This document shows, piece by piece, positions 57,733 to 64,000 of a stretch of 64,000 nucleotides of DNA. Source of the DNA: Polytrichum commune (Eukaryota; Streptophyta; Polytrichopsida; Polytrichales; Polytrichaceae); assembly GCA_950295325.1 (NCBI GenBank), contig OX485808.1, forward strand, positions 28,728,527 to 28,792,526, given 5' to 3'. The notes under the pieces are model-generated. The model saw only the letters and a program-made list of their open reading frames with translations, ran no database searches and was not told the DNA's origin. Position numbers and translations under genes: made by a program. Numbering within the stretch: position 1 is the stretch's first letter; each line of letters starts with the position of its first letter.

Positions 57733-58657
57733 CTTAGTACTCAAATTTTGAATTTAAAGCCTACAACATTAAAAGATATGAAGGATTTTAACCTACTAAA
57801 AATTAGTTTTGAAGGCAATTGGCGGGTAACTTAAAAACTCAAAAGGTTTTCAACTTACAAAAATTTGATATTGTAGGATGCAACCTATGCCATGAGGGAA
57901 ATAGCCTATGCCCTTTTAAAGAGGTAGGCAATTCACCTCAATAACTTCAATAACTTTTCGGACACTGATTCAACCTAATGAACTCGAGTGGAATACTATC
58001 ACTAATATTATTAAAATGAAACGGTTGATAGCAATTGAATAATGTTATGTACGCTTGTCGAAAAGTCCACAATTTACATCATGAATGCTCCCAATAAACG
58101 GGGAATCCCATAATTAAAGGAGAATTATTCTTGCCCACTGCATGGTCCCACGAAATGCAACCAAGGAGTTGAGTAATGTTATGTATGTGGTTTTCGTGAC
58201 AAATCCTAACATTCTTCAATCACCACTTGTGTGGTCCATTGACAAGTGCACATATTCTCGAATAAAGAGCAAAATGGACGCATAACTACAAGTTACCATA
58301 ATGAATTTATCGGATTGCATGGCCAAATTGAACCAAGTGTCCAAGTGAGCGACCTTCTAGAAGTCAATTGATGACCATTTTACAGTCATTGTCATGGCAC
58401 CTCGCACTACCGCCAACACTGACCGGAATGGCCCACTTCCCTTTTCTATGTGAACTATGTCACTGACACTCTAGCTATATATATATATATTAAGAAAGTG
58501 AACACCTCTCACACTCTAAAGATTGTTACAGTCAAGCACATTCAAAACCAAAATAGTTGGAGTTCCCCACAAGCTTATGGAATGTCTGAAAGGGTCATTG
58601 TTTGGCTTTTGTTGTAGGCAGCCGATATAGAGCTTCACATGTCGGAGGGTGGAGGTT
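57733..58657. other. Unassigned DNA
   Basis: Contains the CGAAATGCAACCAAGGAGTT repeat shared with about 14358 and a short (AT)n at 58477-58490. No gene. Confidence 0.4.
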
Positions 58658-59654
58658 AGGGCCACTTCACACACAAGACCGAGAGCCCGTGACCATTACA
58701 CTTCAAGCACTCTCATTGGTGGAAAAGGTGGAGCCGGTCCAAGTTCGCTTCTTCACACTACGCTTGAGGGACCAACGGCGTATGTGAATGCAAGATGGAT
58801 GTGAGGTCTACATGGATTCCTATATGGCATCGAATGGATCACGGTTCATGCTCACTTGGACTATTTTCAAAAACCACCTCTTGGAGGTAGTTTTAATACA
58901 ACTCCGGGAGACCATGGCAATCCAAATGCTCATAACTTTTGATTTGTTCTATTTTATTATGTGTGAGGACCAACATGAATACATATTCATTGAAATAGCA
59001 TTTGGTTGAGGGCCCGGTCACATGTGATTTCACACTACACTTGAGGGTTTGTGACCACACTACAGTCCACCCTCAATAAATGTTACACTTATAAACGTTA
59101 ACTCACTATATTTGTTAACAAAATCGTACTCCCTTCATATTGCTAACTAGAATGTTAACTATGTTGAATGTTAACAATAATTTACTCCCCTCTTTGTTAA
59201 TTTGCCACTTATAAATGTTAACCTACGAAATACATCCAATACTGTGTGATGACATCCATTACATTGACTCACAACCTTTCAAAGTGGCAAAAGCCATCAA
59301 ATTTGACTTTTGTGATCAAATTATTCATCTGGACTATATTGATTCTTATTTTGTTTCATAAAAATAAAATATTGATTTGATACACATATTTTATATATGA
59401 TAATTTTGCAAAACTCTTCCTCCATAATTGTAATGAATTTATATTTGTTAAGCATTCAAAAAGCTCCCTTTATAATTGTTACAATGTGAACTCACTATAA
59501 ATGTTAGGAAAATTTTACTCCAGAGCCTAACATTTATAGAGGGTGGACTGTACATGATGATTTTGGAGGTGTGTTGGGGTGGCCTTTGGACACTTTCTTT
59601 TGGGCTCTCACATTTTTATGGTCATGGCTCTTGGCTCGTTTGTGAAGTGGCCCT
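58658..59654 (+). mobile_element. Family A element (copy 5), interrupted by a nested MITE
   Basis: AGGGCCACTTCACACACAAG to TTTGTGAAGTGGCCCT spans 997 bp, about 490 bp longer than sister copies. The difference is exactly the insertion at 59063-59550. Confidence 0.9.
59063..59550. mobile_element. Nested pogo/Emigrant-like MITE with TA target duplication
   Basis: Ends CAGTCCACCCTCAATAAATG / CATTTATAGAGGGTGGACTG (about 23-bp inverted repeats), flanked by TA at 59061-59062 and 59551-59552. The CAG...CCTC(T)ATAAAT terminus has the layout of the Emigrant/Lemi (pogo, Tc1-mariner) group. AT-rich interior of 488 bp, no transposase. Confidence 0.85.
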
Positions 59655-60249
59655 AAGTTCCGAGCAATGTTGAGACCATATCTGGGTATCTTTATTGGGC
59701 TACACATGCTTTAAGGCCTAAATACCCTATATTAAAAAAACCCATATTGGTCTAGCAGGCCCAATAAGATTTTAGGTGCCCCCACCCCCTATAAACCATA
59801 AGTAAATACAATAAAACTTGTAGAATTTTGGAGGGTACCTTTCCTCATCATGTAGACACACATGGATAAAAGCATTTATCTAAAAACAAGAATGCATAGG
59901 GTTCATAGATGCACACCGTAAAACGAATCTCACAAGGGAAGCAAAACTTGAAGCTTGTGGAGGAAACCTTAACCTACGTAGCTTTAGAAGCGGTGTGGCT
60001 GAGATACTACTCTAGAAGTGTGTTTCCACAAATGGTGTCATGTAAATGCAACAAAGATGTGTATACAACAACAATACGTAGTCTTGGTCTGAACATATTT
60101 TTATGTCCATGGGGTGGACTCTTCATTGCACATTTTTATGATGTGTGTGGGTCACTATAAAATAACACCCCACATATATGAGAAATCTGTAGAGAGAAAA
60201 AAATTGTATACATAGAGTGTAGTTTCTGAAAGGAACCCATTTAGACATT
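59655..60249. other. Unassigned DNA
   Basis: The + frame at 59909-60160 (83 aa) lacks any family signature. Confidence 0.4.
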
Positions 60250-60445
60250 CATAAGGTAAGTGGCTCATAAGTGGCTCATTTTTTTAATCGGACCCCTAGA
60301 TTTGATTGGTATGTGGTTCAATGTGGATCAACGAGCAAGCATCATAAAAACACATGTTTGAAAGAGATTGGACTACGTCTTCAGCTATTAATAACTACTC
60401 TACACCCAATATTGAACTCAATTGGGAGGACCTATATATACAATC
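60250..60445 (-). repeat. Repeat I/J arm (reverse copy)
   Basis: AATCGGACCCCTAGATTTGA, AACACATGTTTGAAAGAGAT, TGGACTACGTCTTCAGC and GAACTCAATTGGGAGGACC are the inverse of 25270-25470 and 45150-45330. Confidence 0.65.
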
Positions 60446-60565
60446 ATGAAACCAACAAACAACCATAAGTAAATCAAGAAAGGTCCAATTTTCAATCTGA
60501 TTTTTGCGAATGTTTCATCGTAGAATTGCTAATGTATTTCTTTTAAAGAAAAACCGGACCACGGT

Positions 60566-60645
60566 AGGGTTGCCATGAAGTGTGACCATGGAAAAATGCC
60601 CTCTAACAATGGGACAACTTCATGGTCCATGATGTAAGCATCTCC
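60566..60645. repeat. Dispersed repeat K (copy 2)
   Basis: GTGTGACCATGGAAAAATGC to ATGGGACAACTTCATGGTCC and ATGATGTAA, as at 40032-40106. Confidence 0.6.
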
Positions 60646-61734
60646 TTAGTAATATGAGGGGATTGAGGATTTTTATTTTTTATTTTTATTTTTATTTTTT
60701 TCGGTTCACTTTCCTACCCCTGCCCGAATAACTTACTGCTGACTCATCGCATAGGTGTCAGCCTCGGAGGGAGTGTTCAAACCGATTGAGCAGGCTTTGC
60801 GTCCTCCTTGGGAGTGGTGATGAACTTGCTTGGGCATCTTGGTGTCGTTTAGGATAACCTCATCCATTCATGGATGAAGGGACTTGGGTGAAAACGAAAC
60901 CGGATTTCGCATGTTGAGGTTCTATTCACATTAGAGTTATCCATAGAGTAAAGTAGATGAAACCATGGGATTCGTCCCAAAACTTGAGGTGATGAGAATT
61001 AAAATGAAGTCACTCAAGTTTTCTCGAGGCTTAAAATTATCATATACAAAGCGTGGTATTGGGTTATTAAACGCCGATTTTCTAGCTTATTCTACTAGGA
61101 TGGGTAGGCGAAGCTAGCTTTGAATAGGTTGATCCAGGATTCAGGATAGTAGGTCCGATGCATGGACTTTGTTTATTAGATCTGAAAATTCTCTCAAAGT
61201 TTTTGAGGTGGAAAGAGTAGGTCCCAAAAGTTTCACCCAACCTCTTAAAATTGGTTCTAGTATACGACGAGCTAATGAACTCGATATAAAGTTTTTTCAA
61301 AGAAAGATGAAACTTACGGCTTCATTCCTCCTTTCAGGGAGTTTATTGTTAACTCACACTCAACAAAACCTCCTCGCCAATAATAACCATTTCAAGCGGT
61401 CATTGTGTGGAAGTCCAACTGCTTCAACAAAGAGGCAAGTTTCATATGGTCCATTGGGCACAAGGTGGTGGATGTGAACAACTTGCATGTGAATATCACT
61501 CCTACCACCGTCTCAACTTGATGCCCCTCTCGCCTCCCCCAACACGTCGAAATCAATGAAGCAAATTTTGGGACAACATCGGAGCGAGAAGAGCTCGGCA
61601 ATGAGCCACTCATATTGTGTTCGAGCTCAATGGCATTGGCTTTGTCGTGGAAGGCATTTGCGTTGAAAGCATGCCCTCCTCAAGGGAAACACATCATGAA
61701 GAAATTTTGCACTTGAATACCTATTCGACATCTC
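60646..61734. other. Unassigned DNA
   Basis: ATTAGAGTTATCCATAGAGT at 60922 resembles one terminus of the family G element at 63028. The + frame at 61169-61477 (102 aa) shows no family signature. Confidence 0.4.
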
Positions 61735-62110
61735 TTGCAAGGCATCATGACATGGTCCATGAATTTCATAGAAATCACGTGGTTCGTCAACAATGAATAA
61801 TGGCACACCACGAAAGACAAACACCTCAAATGGGATAAATGCATCATGTGTTGTAAATCATATATGGGATAAGACGTTGAATCTCATAACGGAGTAAAAA
61901 TAGGTGTGGTAATAATAATGGTCACGAGGTTGTCCTTGGGACTAGTGGATTGGTATTGTGGTTTTTTTTTCCGCTCTTCTCATTTGGTTGTAACGTGCTT
62001 GAGGGGCTCTACCCCCCCCCCCCTCCCCCCTCCAAGTGGATGTGTCTCCATTGGACCTCATAAATTAATGACATTTTTCATCTGTCTCAATAGCATTATT
62101 GACAACAATA
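61735..62110 (+). pseudogene. LINE 3' end, strongly decayed
   Basis: ACAATGAATAATGGCACACC / AAATGGGATAAATGCATCAT retains the spacing of the NDxxxNxxxWH...WD.CII tail in broken frames. The shared 3' region follows: TAACGTGCTTGAGGGGCTCT, a C12 run, CAAGTGGATGTGTCTCCATT and CATCTGTCTCAATAG. Confidence 0.5.
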
Positions 62111-62344
62111 GCAAATGTTATATTGCATGTGTCATAGTTGTATTATCAAGGTAAAATTAAACTAAATGTTTTGGATGATGAAAGTTATGTCATGACATTA
62201 AAGTTTTTATATCATCAAGGTAGGGTTGAACATCGTTTGATGTGATGTGTCTTCCTAATTTTTGATATTCTACAAGATTTAAAAGATCTTCTCATGTATT
62301 GTTTCAATATTTTGACTTATAGGGCGAGTGAGTCTAATTATGTT
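62111..62344. other. Unassigned DNA
   Basis: AT-rich, nothing recognised. Confidence 0.35.
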
Positions 62345-62530
62345 TACTTATTTTAAATGGACACTTATATTTGAGAGGTGCGAGGTTAGGTGTGTTTCAA
62401 GAACGTGCACCATACATACATGTGTTTAAAAGAGATTGAACTATGTGTTAAAAATTTGTTAACCATATTATGTTCAATAGTCAACATAAGTGAAAGTGGG
62501 GGTGAGGGGGGGGGGGACCTATATGATTAG
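62345..62530 (-). repeat. Family J arm
   Basis: TGTGTTTAAAAGAGATTGAA, AACCATATTATGTTCAATAG and a poly-G variant of the GGGAGGGGACCT block are the inverse of the left arm at 45690. Confidence 0.55.
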
Positions 62531-63025
62531 AATTTGGATCCATGGCCATCAACTCTCTAAATTCATAACAATGTAGGTGGGGTTCTAAATTTCTTTGTGA
62601 TTGAACTTGCTTTCCCCCTACATATTTGCATATTAAAATTGTATATTATAGCAAGTACACGCAAACATGGACTAGAGGCGGTGAATGAACATTGTATGTG
62701 AGTATAAAACAAAAACATATGTCCCATTTTATTTATTTTCTTCATAGAAAGTTAAAATAACTTGATTTATTTATCTTTTAAACCACCACCTACCTTATAA
62801 TACATTTAGACATATTTTCCTAGAGCAAGTGCATGGAAAGGTGTGTTGTTTAAAGGATTTTTGCAGCTCGTGTATATACGAGCATGTTTGTCCTTGAGCT
62901 CCTTGGAGAGCTCCAAGAACCAATTAACGTGAGCGGCCCTAGAGACACTTTTAGTCATGTGCCCATTATATATAGGATATGAGACAGACAACCAATGCAA
63001 GATGATTGCAAATACATATTGAGAT
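62531..63025. other. Unassigned DNA
   Basis: No gene recognised. Confidence 0.35.
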
Positions 63026-63027
63026 TA

Positions 63028-63510
63028 GAGTTATCCGTAAAGTGAGCTGGTGTTTTGACAGATTTTGAGTGCACTATTCACACAATCCCATGGAAACGCA
63101 AAGTAAGGCTCTTGAATTCCGGGGCATAATACACAAGGCCAGGGTTTAGGGTCAGAGTTGGTCTGCTTGTTTTTGGATGAGAGAATCCGCCTATTCGTGG
63201 TTGAGGCCGTCATGCGTGCTTGCTGATTTTGGGCGTGCTTCACTACTTACTTAGTCTTGTTTGCACCCCTAACAGAATTAGTGAAACAGGGCGACAAAAT
63301 TAGCACCCTCTGACAAAGCGACGCTAAATTCCCGGGGCGCGCTCGCAACACAGGAGCAAATTTTTTTTTTCACCATTTCCGGTCACTCAAAAGATTTGTG
63401 CCTGTGTTTTTTTATAGCTACAGACACCTGCTCCACTTTTAGGGCCTGTCACACAATTTTCTCAAATCCAGGCCCAAAACCCTCTCTTCAGCTCACTTTA
63501 CGGATAACTC
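63028..63510. mobile_element. Family G MITE with TA-flanked inverted termini
   Basis: GAGTTATCCGTAAAGTGAGC at the left and GCTCACTTTACGGATAACTC at the right are exact inverse copies, flanked by TA at 63026-63027 and 63511-63512. The interior includes a GC-rich patch (AATTCCCGGGGCGCGCTCGC). No transposase. Likely Tc1-mariner-type MITE. Confidence 0.8.
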
Positions 63511-63512
63511 TA

Positions 63513-64000
63513 TTGTAGCCAATTTTCCTTCTAATCTTTGGAGCTCACATGAAAAATTGCATTCATTTTATATTTCATTTTTTCCGAGAGAATAGAGAAG
63601 CTTTTTCAATGCCAAAAAACATAGTACAATTGTTGGAGCCTCATGAGTGAGAGCTTGGTAAAGCTCTCTTGAGTGCTTCCAATGAAACCACAATACACCT
63701 CTAGTCGTATACAACCTAAGCATGGTTGACTAATCCAACAATAGGCGCTTTGACATTTCAATGCATAGTTCTAGTGTTGTCTCAGTGGTAGAGAAGCTCG
63801 TTCCCAACCCAATTTGATTATAGTTCTCAAGTGTGAGTTCTTGTAAGTAAAGTCTTTATCCGCTTCTTTATGAGTTGTATCCCATACATATATAGCATAC
63901 TCAAGGAGACCTTGTTATATCTTCCTCGAATCTTGTTGAATTTGCTTGGTGTCCTATTTGTTGTTGTTAAAGGTGAGATCATTCCTTTCTACACAAATTG
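63513..64000. other. Unassigned DNA to the window end
   Basis: GTCTCAGTGGTAGAGAAGCT near 63779 resembles a pol III A box, but no B box follows at a suitable distance. No gene. Confidence 0.35.

Noticed and set aside
63770-63850. tRNA gene suggested by GTCTCAGTGGTAGAG
   Set aside because: No acceptor pairing, no T-arm and no B box at the right spacing.
1-64000. CRISPR array, prokaryotic defence island, operon or viral genome
   Set aside because: Splice sites, LINE and hAT relics and codon-poor intergenic DNA indicate a plant nuclear locus. The only regular array is a satellite without conserved spacers.

Overview
This is plant nuclear DNA. The one convincing intact gene has GT-AG introns, a telo-box (AAACCCTAA) in its leader, and a product matching the plant form of Asterix (WDR83OS/UPF0139). 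The rest is AT-rich, repeat-packed intergenic DNA: non-autonomous DNA transposons (MITE-like), decayed non-LTR retrotransposons, a hAT transposase remnant, foldback elements, a minisatellite and many long G/C homopolymers. That fits a land plant with a large, transposon-rich genome. I cannot name the species from sequence alone.

Layout. 0-5.4 kb: dispersed repeats (families A, C, F) and unassigned DNA. 5.4-9.6 kb: the Asterix gene on the + strand, three exons encoding 102 aa. Its promoter/leader is partly duplicated upstream, with a family-A element between the two copies. Intron 1 is built largely of about eight tandem copies of a ~215-bp unit that begins at the exon-1 splice donor, and intron 2 carries a TA-flanked MITE. 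9.6-12.4 kb: gene-like but unidentified islands. 12.4-19.3 kb: largely featureless DNA with one family-H element and one foldback. 19.3-22.3 kb: a dense MITE cluster (A-A-E-C-E) around a small island with a TATA box. 22.4-26.6 kb: LINE reverse-transcriptase relics, family H and a second copy of the intron-2 MITE. 27.4-29.3 kb: an eight-unit minisatellite, followed by an unusually GC-rich segment of unknown origin. 30-34.6 kb: a graveyard of LINE fragments. 34.6-50 kb: dispersed repeats, a near-perfect 53-bp-arm palindrome and a large foldback. 50-57 kb: further LINE ends and families C and A. 57.2-57.7 kb: a hAT transposase C-terminal relic and a tRNA-like fold. 58.6-59.7 kb: a family-A element containing a nested pogo/Emigrant-like MITE with an exact TA duplication. 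59.7-64 kb: repeats and a family-G MITE.

The only inferred cellular function is that of Asterix, an ER membrane-protein chaperone of the PAT complex. Everything else is mobile-element biology or unassigned. No operon, CRISPR array, rRNA gene or coherent novel multi-gene system was seen. Family letters (A-N) are local labels given here. Boundaries were read by eye from terminal inverted repeats and pairwise comparison within the window.
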